Counted from the stretch's first letter, positions 34,729-43,956 are shown. The stretch: 64,000 nt of DNA from Ruminococcus flavefaciens (GCF_900116855.1 NZ_UETD01000008.1:163712-227711); one strand, 5' to 3'. Numbers and translations: made by a program. Notes: generated by a model from the letters alone, not told the origin.

Positions 34729-35256
34729 ATGTCAGAAGCAGCAAAGTGGTATGTTATCCACACATATTCAGGCTATGAGAATAAGGTAGCTCAGAATATT
34801 GAAAAGGTTGTAGAAAACCGTAAGCTTCATGAACTTATCCAAGAGGTCAGAGTTCCTACCGAAAAGGCAACAGAGATCACCGACGGCAAAACCAAAGAAG
34901 TAGAACGCAAGACCTATCCGGGCTACGTTCTCGTTAAGATGATCATGAACGACGATTCATGGTACGTCGTAAGAAACACCAGAGGCTGTACAGGCTTCGT
35001 CGGCCCCGCTTCAGAGCCCACTCCCCTCTCGGAAGAGGAAGTACAGAAGCTCTTCGGCGTTGAGGTTTCATCGGTTTCGGTAAACTTCAAGGTGGGCGAC
35101 AATGTCCGTATCTCGGGTACCGCTATGGACGGATTTATCGGTGTCGTTCAGAACATCAATCTCGACGATCGTTCAGTAGACCTTCTCGTCTCAATGTTCG
35201 GTCGTGAAACCCCCACAACATTGCCTATCAATCAGGTAATCAAGGTGGAGGATTAG
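34729..35256 (+). CDS. nusG: Transcription termination/antitermination factor NusG
   Basis: A 175-residue NusG. The NGN domain begins AAKWYVIHTYSGYENKVAQN and contains YPGYVLVKMIMND and RNTRGCTGFVG. The C-terminal KOW domain reads FKVGDNVRISGTAMDGFIGV. It binds RNA polymerase and couples it to ribosomes or Rho. AGGAGGATC precedes the ATG. The rplK gene follows after a structured 96-base spacer. Confidence 0.98.
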   Translation: MSEAAKWYVIHTYSGYENKVAQNIEKVVENRKLHELIQEVRVPTEKATEITDGKTKEVERKTYPGYVLVKMIMNDDSWYVVRNTRGCTGFVGPASEPTPLSEEEVQKLFGVEVSSVSVNFKVGDNVRISGTAMDGFIGVVQNINLDDRSVDLLVSMFGRETPTTLPINQVIKVED

Positions 35257-35292
35257 TTCAGGTCAAAAGAAACCCGCAAGGTATGGGTTTCC

Positions 35293-35332
35293 GTGGGAGA
35301 GGTAAAATAATTCTTGCCTCGCCATTTACCAC
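35293..35332 (+). promoter_or_regulatory. Candidate ribosomal-protein leader element upstream of rplK
   Basis: GTGGGAGAGGTAAA (35293-35306) faces TTTACCAC (35325-35332), giving a stem closed by GTGG/CCAC and GGTAAA/TTTACC alternatives. The GTGGGAG...ACCAC layout reappears between rplK and rplA. A binding site for L1, the usual autoregulator of rplKA operons, is the likeliest role, but I cannot confirm it. Confidence 0.45.
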
Positions 35333-35352
35333 ATTTATGGAGGTGCGAATAC

Positions 35353-35778
35353 ATGGCACAGAAAGTAGTTGGCTACATTAAGCTTCAGATCGCAGCAGGA
35401 AAGGCTACTCCTGCCCCCCCTGTTGGTCCTGCACTGGGTCAGCACGGTGTAAACATCATGGCATTCACAAAGGAATTCAACGAGAGAACTAAGAACGACA
35501 TCGGAATGATCATTCCTGTTGTTATCACTGTTTATGCAGACCGTTCATTCTCGTTCATCACAAAGACTCCCCCTGCAGCAGTCCTCATCAAGAAGGCTTG
35601 CAACATCAACAGCGGTTCGGGAGTTCCCAATAAGACTAAGGTCGCTAACATCACAAAGGAACAGGTTCAGAAGATAGCTGAGACAAAGATGCCTGACCTC
35701 AACGCAGGTTCTCTTGAGGCAGCTATGAGCATGATCGCTGGTACAGCTCGCTCAATGGGCGTTGTAGTTGTTGACTAA
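35353..35778 (+). CDS. rplK: 50S ribosomal protein L11
   Basis: A 141-residue L11 from ATG 35353 after [25 protein letters not shown] and [20 protein letters not shown] are the highly conserved N-terminal block; [15 protein letters not shown] and [11 protein letters not shown] mark the rRNA-binding domain and the end. It forms the GTPase-associated centre with 23S rRNA. Confidence 0.98.
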   Translation: MAQKVVGYIKLQIAAGKATPAPPVGPALGQHGVNIMAFTKEFNERTKNDIGMIIPVVITVYADRSFSFITKTPPAAVLIKKACNINSGSGVPNKTKVANITKEQVQKIAETKMPDLNAGSLEAAMSMIAGTARSMGVVVVD

Positions 35779-35829
35779 TCAATTTTTTGAATGATGAAGT
35801 GGGGAGCTATTCCCCGTTCGGAGTTCTAT

Positions 35830-35884
35830 TGGTGGGAGGAAAATTCCGCTAATCGGGTAAGCTATAAGCTCCCGGTATTACCAC
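35830..35884 (+). promoter_or_regulatory. Second candidate ribosomal-protein leader element, between rplK and rplA
   Basis: TGGTGGGAGG (35830-35839) faces TATTACCAC (about 35876-35884), with GGGTAAGC and GCTCCCGG in between able to form an inner stem. It repeats the GTGGGAG...ACCAC pattern seen before rplK. It could be an L1 binding site controlling rplA translation; this is inference from pattern. Confidence 0.45.
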
Positions 35885-35903
35885 TTAAATAGGAGGAAAT
35901 ATA

Positions 35904-36599
35904 ATGAAACACGGCAAAAAATATGTTGACAGCGCAAAGGCTGTTGATTATGCAAAGCAGTACGAGTCCGCAGAGGCTCTTGACTTAGTTTGCAAGAACG
36001 CAAAGGCTAAGTTCGATGAAACAATTGAGGCACACATCCGTCTCGGCGTTGACTCAAGACACGCTGACCAGCAGGTCAGAGGCGCTGTTGTACTTCCTAA
36101 CGGTACAGGTAAGACTGTTCGTGTATGCGTATTCTGCAAGGAAGACAAGTATGAGGCAGCTCAGGCTGCAGGCGCTGAGTACGTTGGCGGTCAGGACCTC
36201 GTTGACAAGATCATGAAGGAAAACTGGATGGACTTCGACGTTGTTGTTGCTTCACCTGACATGATGGGTCTCGTAGGTCGTCTCGGTAAGGTCCTCGGTC
36301 CCCGTGGACTTATGCCTAACCCCAAGGCTGGTACAGTAACTCCCGATGTTGCTAAGGCTGTAACAGAGGCTAAGGCTGGTAAGATCGAGTATCGTCTCGA
36401 CAAGACCAACATTATCCACTGCCCTATCGGCAAGGCTTCATTCGGTGCTGCTAAGCTCGAGGAGAACTTCAATACTCTTATGGAAGCAGTTGTTAAGGCT
36501 AAGCCTGCTGCTGCTAAGGGTACTTACCTCAAGAGCTGCACAGTTACTTCAACAATGGGCCCCGGAGTTCCCGTTGCTACAGCTAAGTACGGTGTCTGA
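35904..36599 (+). CDS. rplA: 50S ribosomal protein L1
   Basis: A 231-residue L1 after [26 protein letters not shown] opens the protein, [20 protein letters not shown] and [20 protein letters not shown] are the conserved rRNA-contact blocks, and the C-terminal [10 protein letters not shown] is typical. L1 forms the ribosome's L1 stalk and often represses its own operon. A strong terminator follows at once and rplJ-rplL, the usual next genes, are absent. Confidence 0.98.
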   Translation: MKHGKKYVDSAKAVDYAKQYESAEALDLVCKNAKAKFDETIEAHIRLGVDSRHADQQVRGAVVLPNGTGKTVRVCVFCKEDKYEAAQAAGAEYVGGQDLVDKIMKENWMDFDVVVASPDMMGLVGRLGKVLGPRGLMPNPKAGTVTPDVAKAVTEAKAGKIEYRLDKTNIIHCPIGKASFGAAKLEENFNTLMEAVVKAKPAAAKGTYLKSCTVTSTMGPGVPVATAKYGV

Positions 36600-36617
36600 T
36601 CACTGAATAATAAAGCT

Positions 36618-36648
36618 AAAGGCTTCACAGAAATGTGAAGCCTTTTTG
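36618..36648 (+). terminator. Strong intrinsic terminator after rplA
   Basis: AAAGGCTTCACA (36618-36629) and TGTGAAGCCTTT (36634-36645) form a perfect 12-pair stem with a GAAA tetraloop and a T run. It may also serve the convergent DUF2974 gene. Confidence 0.92.
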
Positions 36649-37734
36649 TTATTGTGGTTTGAAGAACGCACCTGTGCCGTTCTGAGCGATCTTTTTGAAA
36701 GCCTCCTTCATTACCGCCTGCTGTTCGGGGCGAAGCTTTGATATCGCCTTGATTATAGCAGGGTAAGAGCTCAGCTTGGTGATCTCCTTCAGAGTCTCCT
36801 TGTCGGGAGCCTTCAGTATCTCGAACAGTGAGTCCGTGAATATCTCCCTCTCGGTATCGCTGAAGTCGGAAAGAAGTCCCGATATCGCCTTGTTTATAAC
36901 GTCCCCCGACTTTTTCAGTCTGTCCGCAGGTACGAACCTGTTGCGGCGCAGCTCCCAGTAATAGGCGTAATGCTGCTTGATGCCGTTGACTGAGGTCTTG
37001 ACGATCTTAGGGTCGGAGCCGCTTCCCAGCAGCATTCCCACAATGGAAGCCTCGGGTATGAAGCTTCTTATACGGGGCAGCATCTTCTGATATATCTCAG
37101 ACGAGATTATCTCGTCCCTGAATCCGGGACCGTCGTATGAATAGATATTGGTTATCCTCTGCCTTATGCTTTCATCGCAGAAAAGCGAGCTGTAAATGGC
37201 AGAATTGCCGCCTTTGGAGTGACCACCCAATCTAATGGGACATTCACCCTCGGCAAAAGCCTCGTTGATGTACTCAATGGCTCTCTGCTGACCTGCGGTC
37301 TGCTGCATATAGCTGAGGTTAAAGTCCTCCTTCCAGCCCGTAACTGTACCGTCGGTGCCTCTGAAGGCAACGAAACCGCTGCCGTCGCAAAGTCGGAAGG
37401 TAATAGCCGAAAACTGCATATCCTCAGAGTGCTCGGTGTCGCTGACGTAGCCGCAGAGAGTAGTTCCGCGGAAGCGCCTTGACTCAGCGAGCTTTCTGAA
37501 CAGCAGGTTATCCTGCTCAAAGGTCAGTATCCTGCACTTCGGGTCAACGTCATCAGCGTTGTAGCTGCGGTAGGCTTCGGGGAAGCTTATCTCCTCACTA
37601 AAGCTTTCGGGGACGACACCGTCGAGTATGACATAACAGAACTGGGACAGTATCAGACCGTCGATCTCATTGAAGGGATCGGCTGAAAAGGGCACATCGC
37701 CGCGCCAGTCCATATAATCAAGAATATTAGCCAG
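36649..37734 (-). CDS. DUF2974 (Mbeg1-like) alpha/beta hydrolase with probable CTG start
   Basis: The first in-frame ATG (37713) has no ribosome site. Seven codons upstream a CTG (37734-37732) lies six bases after GGAGGG, and the residues it adds, ANILDYMDWRGDV, match the usual N-terminus of this family. I therefore take CTG as the start, giving 361 residues. The serine-hydrolase elbow is GGHSKGGNSA and VAFRGTDGTVTGWKEDFNLS precedes it, as in lipase-like DUF2974 proteins. No signal peptide is visible. The substrate is unknown. Confidence 0.85.
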   Translation of the reverse strand: MANILDYMDWRGDVPFSADPFNEIDGLILSQFCYVILDGVVPESFSEEISFPEAYRSYNADDVDPKCRILTFEQDNLLFRKLAESRRFRGTTLCGYVSDTEHSEDMQFSAITFRLCDGSGFVAFRGTDGTVTGWKEDFNLSYMQQTAGQQRAIEYINEAFAEGECPIRLGGHSKGGNSAIYSSLFCDESIRQRITNIYSYDGPGFRDEIISSEIYQKMLPRIRSFIPEASIVGMLLGSGSDPKIVKTSVNGIKQHYAYYWELRRNRFVPADRLKKSGDVINKAISGLLSDFSDTEREIFTDSLFEILKAPDKETLKEITKLSSYPAIIKAISKLRPEQQAVMKEAFKKIAQNGTGAFFKPQ

Positions 37735-37754
37735 AATATCCCCTCCTGATTTTA

Positions 37755-37784
37755 TAAAACAAAGCGACGCCGAAGCGCCGCTTT
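37755..37784 (-). terminator. Intrinsic terminator after the first GH9 cellulase
   Basis: On the minus strand AAAGCGGCGC and GCGTCGCTTT (plus coordinates 37775-37784 and 37761-37770) pair with one mismatch around a TTCG tetraloop, followed by GTTTTAT. Confidence 0.78.
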
Positions 37785-37805
37785 ATTGTATTTACTATCC
37801 TAAAA

Positions 37806-40800
37806 TTATGCGTTAGGATTGAGTGTTGATCTGAGGTGGAGGAGGTACTCCTGGATGCGGAGAGCATCGTTAGAAGTAAGTCCGTTAACTGTCTTGTCAA
37901 CGTCACCGTTAAGCTTACCCTGCTCAGTGATGCTGTACTTGTTGGGGTTAGCGAGGTACTGCATGATGAGGATAGCGTCAGCCAGCTCAACTGTACCGTC
38001 ACAGTTTGTATCGCCCCATACGGGATCCTTAACAGGAGTTGTAGCTGTTGTGGTTGTAGTTGTAGTTGTAACTTTAGTTGTTGTAGATGTTGTTGTCTGA
38101 ACATCTCCACTGAAGTTCTTAGCCTCATCATCAAAGAATGACATAGCCCAAGCGAAAGGAGCATTCCAGTTGATGGTAACCTCGTTAACAGACCAAGCCT
38201 CGATAGAGTCAACGAAGCACTTCTGTGAAGCAACCTTACCACGCTGATAGCCGAGACCACCAACATAGGGATCCTGGAGTCCTGCGCCGCAACCACCTGA
38301 CATAACTCCTGAAGGAGCCATCGGGAAGCTGTGGTCAAGCTCGTAAGACCAGTATCTGTGGTGAGGATTCTCAGAGTGATATGTACCGTAACCTGTAACG
38401 AATGAGAAGCCAAGACCATTACGTCCGAAGATGTAGTCAAGAGCTGAAACCATACCGTTAGCGTACTTCATGTTGTGGTTAGATACATCGTAAGCATAAG
38501 CCATAACGATAGCATTGTTGATTACGAATGAGTTTGAACCCCACTCATAACCCTCGATGATTACGCCGGGAGCGTTGATATCATCAGTGAACTTAGTTCC
38601 CTTGTAAGGAATACCCATACCGTTGGATGAGCCGTTCTCGAAGTCGATGTATGTATCAGCAGCTGTCTGAATGTTCTTCTCGATTGTAGCCTTATCAGCA
38701 GCAGAAGTCTTGTCGCTGAGGAGGAGGGTAAGAGTACCCAGACCGGCTGTACAACCCCAGTTGAAGGAGCTGAATGAACCGTTGTTCTCACCGCCGCCGA
38801 GGCTGCAAGTAAGATCAAATGCCTTATCGTGGCCGTCGCCCTCGTGGATGTTCTTATAATCCTTGAGGAAGTTGTAGTACTCGTCATCACCTGTTGTTGA
38901 GTAGAGCTCACAAGCTGCCCAGTAAGCATCGTCGTCTACGTATGTATCACCGTAGCCGCCGCCGCCGATAGCCTGATCGAGAGGAGCGAACTGAGGATCC
39001 GTCTTCCAAGCATCCTTGCCGTTGTCTACGCCGTGCCACTTTTTCTCCTTAGCCATTACAGCCTTCCATGAAGTCTTAGCCTTCTCGAGACACTCATCAG
39101 CAAATGCGTCATCGTATCCCTTCCACAGACGTGCAGCCTGTGCAGCGCAAGCGATCATGTTGAATGTAGCAGCATACGTAGGAGGCTTAACTATACGAGT
39201 TGTGTTCCAACCGTCTGAACCGTCAGCGAGCTTCTCGCCAGCGTAGTCCCAAGGCTTTGTAGCAAGACCTGTCCACTTGTGGTCGTGCATCTTGTGATAT
39301 ACAAGACCTTCACAGTCAGACCATGACTTATCGCTTGATGAAACGATCATGTTGAACATCCACTCGAGCTCAACTCTTGCCTCATCGAGAACGTCAGGAG
39401 TACCTGAACCGCTGAATGAGATATTGCCAACCTTGTAGCTCTGAGGAATGAGCATTGTATCTTCGTTGTCGATCCACTTGGAATCTGTACCGTGAGCCTT
39501 TGATCTCTCATACATATTCTGGAGAGTCCATACAGAGATACCGCCGTTAACAACGTACTTACCGTGGTCACCGGCATCATACCAACCGCCTACGCAGTCG
39601 ATCTGATAGTCCTTGTCTCCGTCGAATTCCTGACCGTAAGCTCTTACCCACTTAGACTGAACATAAGCCATATCCTTAGGTGCGTGACCGCCCTTATGAG
39701 CGAGCTTGGACTTGTCGTCCTTAGGATTGTAGGAAGTGATGTACTTCTCCTCGATATCCATACCTGAACGGTTCTGGTAATAGTAGTTCATAGCATCCTT
39801 GAGAATGCCCTTATATGTATCACCAGCGCCGATCTTGAACTCGTGGCTGATGTACTTCTTGTATGTTTCCTTTGTCTTCTTGTTCAGGAATGTATTTGAA
39901 GTGTCGTCTACTTCGATAGTATATGTGCCGGGCTCGTCAACTGATGAGAAGTCGAGGATCTGGCAGTAGTCGCCTGCATCCTTATCAAAGCCGATGGGCT
40001 TACCTTTACCTGTGAATACAGCTGTACCGTTCTTCTTAACTGTGAAGCTTACAGCGCTCTTCTCTTCGCTTGTAGCGTAAGTAGCCTTCTTGTCAGCGCC
40101 AACGAAGTAACCAACCTGGTTGATTCTTACGTCACTTCTGGGAGTGATAACGCCCAGTTCGTTTGTAGGATCCCAGAGACAAGGTGTCTTGCTTGCGCTT
40201 ACGAATTCAGAACCACAGGTCTCGCACTCGAGCTTCATGTTATCGAAACTCAGAGTTGTATCCTTGGGGAAGCAGTCGCTGGGCTGGTATGGGCCAGCTC
40301 CGCCGTAGTGGAATGCCCACTCAGCAACTTCCAGAGTTTCCTTAGCTGTGAATGAGCTGTCGAACTCGTTGTGACCCTCAGAGATCTTAACGTTGTTCCA
40401 ACCCTGCTCCCACTGCTCGGAATTGTTCTGCCATACGCCGCCTACACCGCTAAGAGGTGCGATATGAGTATGGAGCTCACCTGCGCTGGTAGCATCAACT
40501 TCCCAGTGGATAGTATACTTATGACCCTGCTCGATGTGAAGGCTTCTGTGTCTGAACTGGCAGTCCCATCTTGAGTCACCGCCGCGCTCTTTTCCGCCGG
40601 GGTTAACGATAGTACAGTTATATGTACCACCTGAGATATCGAACTTCTGCTCTGCGGGGTTTGTTACGCAAATATGCCAAGGAAGACCGATTCCGTCATC
40701 GAAGTCGTTCTGTCCAAGACAGTTACCTGCTGCTGCGCTCATAGGAATGAGAGCTGCAACACTTGAAGCAACCATTGAAGCTGCCATCAGGCTGCTTGTG

Positions 40801-40826
40801 ACTGCTTTTGCAATTTTCTTGTGCAT
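37806..40826 (-). CDS. GH9 cellulase with CBM4-like module, Ig-like domain and dockerin
   Basis: A secreted 1006-residue enzyme. Signal peptide about 1-33. An N-terminal CBM4/9-like carbohydrate-binding module (about 35-205, DFDDGIGLPWHICVT to LSFDNMKLE) is followed by the CelD-type Ig-like domain (about 230-332, VRINQVGYFVGADKKATY). The GH9 catalytic domain (about 338-905) has the catalytic Asp pair in GGWYDAGDHGKY (Asp417, Asp420), the His in NPHHRYWSYELD and the Glu in VNEVTINWNAPF. A short Thr linker and a dockerin (about 935-1003; GDTNCDGTVELADAILIMQ) close it. This is the cellobiohydrolase/endoglucanase architecture with Ig-GH9. It has its own promoter and terminator. Confidence 0.95.
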   Translation of the reverse strand: MHKKIAKAVTSSLMAASMVASSVAALIPMSAAAGNCLGQNDFDDGIGLPWHICVTNPAEQKFDISGGTYNCTIVNPGGKERGGDSRWDCQFRHRSLHIEQGHKYTIHWEVDATSAGELHTHIAPLSGVGGVWQNNSEQWEQGWNNVKISEGHNEFDSSFTAKETLEVAEWAFHYGGAGPYQPSDCFPKDTTLSFDNMKLECETCGSEFVSASKTPCLWDPTNELGVITPRSDVRINQVGYFVGADKKATYATSEEKSAVSFTVKKNGTAVFTGKGKPIGFDKDAGDYCQILDFSSVDEPGTYTIEVDDTSNTFLNKKTKETYKKYISHEFKIGAGDTYKGILKDAMNYYYQNRSGMDIEEKYITSYNPKDDKSKLAHKGGHAPKDMAYVQSKWVRAYGQEFDGDKDYQIDCVGGWYDAGDHGKYVVNGGISVWTLQNMYERSKAHGTDSKWIDNEDTMLIPQSYKVGNISFSGSGTPDVLDEARVELEWMFNMIVSSSDKSWSDCEGLVYHKMHDHKWTGLATKPWDYAGEKLADGSDGWNTTRIVKPPTYAATFNMIACAAQAARLWKGYDDAFADECLEKAKTSWKAVMAKEKKWHGVDNGKDAWKTDPQFAPLDQAIGGGGYGDTYVDDDAYWAACELYSTTGDDEYYNFLKDYKNIHEGDGHDKAFDLTCSLGGGENNGSFSSFNWGCTAGLGTLTLLLSDKTSAADKATIEKNIQTAADTYIDFENGSSNGMGIPYKGTKFTDDINAPGVIIEGYEWGSNSFVINNAIVMAYAYDVSNHNMKYANGMVSALDYIFGRNGLGFSFVTGYGTYHSENPHHRYWSYELDHSFPMAPSGVMSGGCGAGLQDPYVGGLGYQRGKVASQKCFVDSIEAWSVNEVTINWNAPFAWAMSFFDDEAKNFSGDVQTTTSTTTKVTTTTTTTTATTPVKDPVWGDTNCDGTVELADAILIMQYLANPNKYSITEQGKLNGDVDKTVNGLTSNDALRIQEYLLHLRSTLNPNA

Positions 40827-40961
40827 TTGAATACCCTCCCTGATTTTTTAAATATAAATTTATAACGCAATGCCAGTGCAAACATTGCGGTTATACCGTG
40901 TTTTCGAGAAATGAGCTTGGTGTCCGAAGAGAACTTGCACTAATCCTAACTCATCAATCAT

Positions 40962-40990
40962 ATTATATTATATCGTGAAAAAAAAGTAAA
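40962..40990 (-). promoter_or_regulatory. SigA-type promoter of the CBM4-GH9 cellulase
   Basis: On the minus strand TTTACT (40985-40990) and TATAAT (40962-40967) are 17 bases apart; a second, overlapping TATAAT lies five bases upstream of the first. The leader to the ATG is about 130 bases long with no clear hairpin. Confidence 0.6.
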
Positions 40991-41057
40991 TAGTTTTCTG
41001 GAAATTCGTTCATTTTCCTAATGGCAGGTAAGCATAATTGTGCAGATTGACAAAAAG

Positions 41058-41094
41058 CTAAAAAAAATAAGAGGAAACGAATTTCCTCTTATTT
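41058..41094 (-). terminator. Intrinsic terminator after the second GH9 cellulase
   Basis: AAATAAGAGGAAA (41065-41077) and TTTCCTCTTATTT (41082-41094) form a perfect 13-pair stem with a CGAA tetraloop. On the minus strand a seven-T run follows. Confidence 0.9.
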
Positions 41095-41113
41095 CTTATT
41101 TGTGAATTGATTA

Positions 41114-43555
41114 TTACTTTTTAGGAAGTGCGTCAATTATGTGGAGGAGATACTCCTGTATAGCAAGAGCATCGTTGCTTGTAAGTCCCTTAACATCGGG
41201 GTCTACATCTCCGTTCAGGCGTCCCTTTTCTGTGAGGGGCTTCTCGAATGAGCCGCCTACACCGTACTTGTCGGGATTAGCCAGTGACTGCATTATGAGA
41301 ATAGCATCTGCCAGCTCAACCGTGCCGTCGCAATTAGTGTCTCCCCAAAGGATGTCGTCAACTGTGGAAGTAGTTGAGGTGGTAACGGTGGTAGTTGTTG
41401 TGCTTGTTGTGGTTGTACTTGTTGTTGTGGTCGTTGTACTACTCACGGGCTCCTTTCCGGGAACTGTGTAGGGCTCGGGCTCAGTGCCGTCGGGCTCAGT
41501 ACCCCATACAAGCTTGCCGTCAACATACATGGTCATGTTCTTATTGAGTGAATTAGCCTTCTTCAGGTCTGTATCCTTTGAGATACCGCCCTTGTAGGAC
41601 CAGTCGTTAGTGGGGTCCCAAGCGCCCTTTGTGGACTGACCGTCGATAGCATCGGGAATTGAAACTCTGAACTGTACTTCATCTCTGTGCTCGCTCTGTC
41701 CTGTAGGCTGAATAGCTCTGCCGTCCTCGAACTTGATGAGAGCGTAGTAGATGTTGCCCGAAGCATCGCCTTCATATTTATAAGGACCTGAAACAGTTGC
41801 GTAGCCCTGCTCGCCCTGCTTGTACTGCTGTGACTTGCCTTCTACTGTGATATCCTTGGCAGAGAGACCCTTTTCGAGAGCCTCGGAGATGTCGAAGTAG
41901 TAACGATACTCGATATCCTTGGCAACTCTTGCAGGCCATGCTGTGTGGTTCATAGCCCAAGCCTTGATCTCTGTGTAGCTGTCGCCGCTGCCGTTGAGAG
42001 TAGCTGCGATCTCCCACTCAGCCCACTTGGGAGTCTCTGTGGGAGGGAATGAAGGATCGGTAGTTCCGCCGTAATCGTCAACGAGAGCACAAAGAGCAGC
42101 TGTATAGCCTGCGTTGTAGTCGATAGCTACTTCTGAATACTCATATTTTGAAACCTGATTTACATACTTTCCTGACTGGTCGGGACCGCCTACGAGAGCA
42201 CCGTAGAGAGTATGAGCATACTCTGTCTGCCAGCCCTCTGCGCCGCCTGTTTCCTGTCCAAGCTCGTTCCAGTGGTCGTCGTGGATACCGGAAGCTGTTC
42301 TGTGGTGGAAAGCTGAAGGCTGATTGTCGCCCATGCCGAGAACATAGCTCATCTTCAGACCGTTATCGCCGAAGATATAGTCCATCTGACCCTTAGCCCA
42401 GTCATTGTACTTCTTTGCGTGAGCGCTGTCATCCTTGAAGATGGTATCGCTTGCCAGCTGAGCCAGCCAAGCTGTTGCACTTACATGACGGGCGGAGCCC
42501 CAGCTGAACAGCCAAGCCATACCGTCGGGAGTGTAATCTATCTTCTTGTTGTGGTATCCGTCTATCCAGTAATCAAGGTGATGTGAAACATGGTCCACCC
42601 ACTCCTTGTCGCCTGTCTCCTGAGCATAGAGGAGAGCAGCAGCCTGAGAGGTATCGTCCCAGCATAAGCCCCATGTGAACTTGCGGTCTGTGGACTGATC
42701 CTCAAGGGGGAACTTGGGAAGATAATCGCTCTTTACCTTGTCCATATAGGACTGATCGCCTGTTGCTCTGTAGAGCCAGATAGCAGCGTACATACAGTCA
42801 TCTACCCATGATGAGGGCTTGTACATATCTGCCATAGCGCCGTTTTCGTTCTTTCTGATAGTATCGGCAGTCTTGAAATAGGTCTTAGCCTGATCGAGAT
42901 AAGCCTTAGCCTTGTCGGGCTGAGAGTCCTTGAACATGAGATAACCCTCAGCAAGAGCTGCTGCGGAAAGAGCCATTGTGGTAGAGTCTGCTATCTCGTC
43001 ATAGGGACGATCCCAGTCGCCGCCGTTGAGATGATGCTTGCGGAGGTATACCTCTGCGCTGCACCAGATGTTATGGTCGGTAGAACCGCCCTTGAAGTCA
43101 CCGATAGTACCGATGATCTTGTTTCCTCTGTCGCACTGCATGAGGTAATCGAGACCCCACTGCACGTTATTGCGGTAGACCTCGCCCAGTCCCTGCTTGT
43201 CAACGGCGTCCTTGTACTCAAGGTAGCCCCATGCGAGAACTGAAGCGGAATAAGCGTTTGTAAGAGTGAACTTGAAGTGGTCACCTGCGTCGAACCAGCC
43301 GCCCTTGCAGACGTCTGTCTCCTCGCCGTCCTCGTTCACCATTGAATCAGCGCGCCATGTTACATAGTTCCAGTCGGGAAGCTTGCCTGCCTGCTGAACT
43401 TCATAGAAGAACATGGACTTCTGGAGCGCCTCTGCGTAGTTGTACTTGGAATCTGCTGCTGCAACATTGCCCTCAGTGCCTGTGGGAACGTAAGCCAGCA
43501 CACTTGCTGACATAGCCAGAGCAGAAACCGCTGCTGTTAGCTTTTTTAAGATCAT
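41114..43555 (-). CDS. GH9 endoglucanase with CBM3c and dockerin
   Basis: A secreted 813-residue enzyme. Signal peptide about 1-34. The GH9 catalytic domain starts directly at NYAEALQKSMFFYEVQQAGK (about 39) with the catalytic Asp pair in GGWFDAGDHFKF (Asp89, Asp92) and HHRTASGIHDD for the His region; EVAIDYNAGYTAAL carries the catalytic Glu. It is followed by a CBM3c module (about 515-690, KAWAMNHTAWPARVAKDIEY, then DWSYKGGI), a Thr linker and a dockerin (about 738-808, GDTNCDGTVELADAILIMQ). GH9-CBM3c enzymes are typically processive endoglucanases. Own promoter at 43621 and terminator at 41058. Confidence 0.95.
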   Translation of the reverse strand: MILKKLTAAVSALAMSASVLAYVPTGTEGNVAAADSKYNYAEALQKSMFFYEVQQAGKLPDWNYVTWRADSMVNEDGEETDVCKGGWFDAGDHFKFTLTNAYSASVLAWGYLEYKDAVDKQGLGEVYRNNVQWGLDYLMQCDRGNKIIGTIGDFKGGSTDHNIWCSAEVYLRKHHLNGGDWDRPYDEIADSTTMALSAAALAEGYLMFKDSQPDKAKAYLDQAKTYFKTADTIRKNENGAMADMYKPSSWVDDCMYAAIWLYRATGDQSYMDKVKSDYLPKFPLEDQSTDRKFTWGLCWDDTSQAAALLYAQETGDKEWVDHVSHHLDYWIDGYHNKKIDYTPDGMAWLFSWGSARHVSATAWLAQLASDTIFKDDSAHAKKYNDWAKGQMDYIFGDNGLKMSYVLGMGDNQPSAFHHRTASGIHDDHWNELGQETGGAEGWQTEYAHTLYGALVGGPDQSGKYVNQVSKYEYSEVAIDYNAGYTAALCALVDDYGGTTDPSFPPTETPKWAEWEIAATLNGSGDSYTEIKAWAMNHTAWPARVAKDIEYRYYFDISEALEKGLSAKDITVEGKSQQYKQGEQGYATVSGPYKYEGDASGNIYYALIKFEDGRAIQPTGQSEHRDEVQFRVSIPDAIDGQSTKGAWDPTNDWSYKGGISKDTDLKKANSLNKNMTMYVDGKLVWGTEPDGTEPEPYTVPGKEPVSSTTTTTTSTTTTSTTTTTVTTSTTSTVDDILWGDTNCDGTVELADAILIMQSLANPDKYGVGGSFEKPLTEKGRLNGDVDPDVKGLTSNDALAIQEYLLHIIDALPKK

Positions 43556-43620
43556 TTTTAATACCCCTCTCGTATTAAATATTATTCAGATACAGCACCA
43601 TGCCGTACCTATACATATTA

Positions 43621-43649
43621 AATATACAATAAATCCGTTTGTTTGTCAA
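43621..43649 (-). promoter_or_regulatory. SigA-type promoter of the GH9-CBM3c gene
   Basis: On the minus strand TTGACA (43644-43649) and TATATT (43621-43626) are 17 bases apart, about 65 bases upstream of the ATG. Confidence 0.8.
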
Positions 43650-43739
43650 GTAAAATATGAAAAATCTATCAAAGCCGCACATTCTGTCAGGAGAACTCCT
43701 CTCCCTTACCTATTTAAATATGCCGTCTCCCTTCAATCC

Positions 43740-43822
43740 ACTATTCACTAAGCACTACTTTCTACTCACTACTTTCTACTCACTCCCCTCTGCTCACTAA
43801 GCACTAACCACTAATCACTATT
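43740..43822. repeat. Low-complexity short-unit repeat
   Basis: About 80 bases built from CACTA-, TCACTAAG- and CTACTCACT-type units, among them two adjacent copies of ACTACTTTCTACTCACT. On the other strand the units read TTAGTGN/GTAGAAAGTAG. A similar short run (GTTAGTGATCAGTGCATAGTG) lies at about 63674-63700. The rest of the 43.56-43.92 kb gap shows no gene. Confidence 0.6.
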
Positions 43823-43927
43823 AAAAACGCCCCTTGCTATTATCAAACTTTTATGTTATAAGCGGGGAGCCCCCGCAGGCTGTTTCGCGGCGAAGAATCA
43901 TAAAACGGCAGTTTTTCTCCGCGCATC

Positions 43928-43956
43928 TTGCTATTTTCGCACTTATATGTTATAAT
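43928..43956 (+). promoter_or_regulatory. SigA-type promoter of trmB
   Basis: TTGCTA (43928-43933) and TATAAT (43951-43956) are 17 bases apart, about 28 bases before the ATG at 43984. It excludes in-frame starts further upstream. Confidence 0.82.

Noticed and set aside
37727..38440. Minus-strand ORF of 237 codons overlapping the GH9 C-terminus
   Set aside because: Different frame of the GH9-dockerin gene, rich in Thr, Ser and Leu as expected from a shadow; no start signal.
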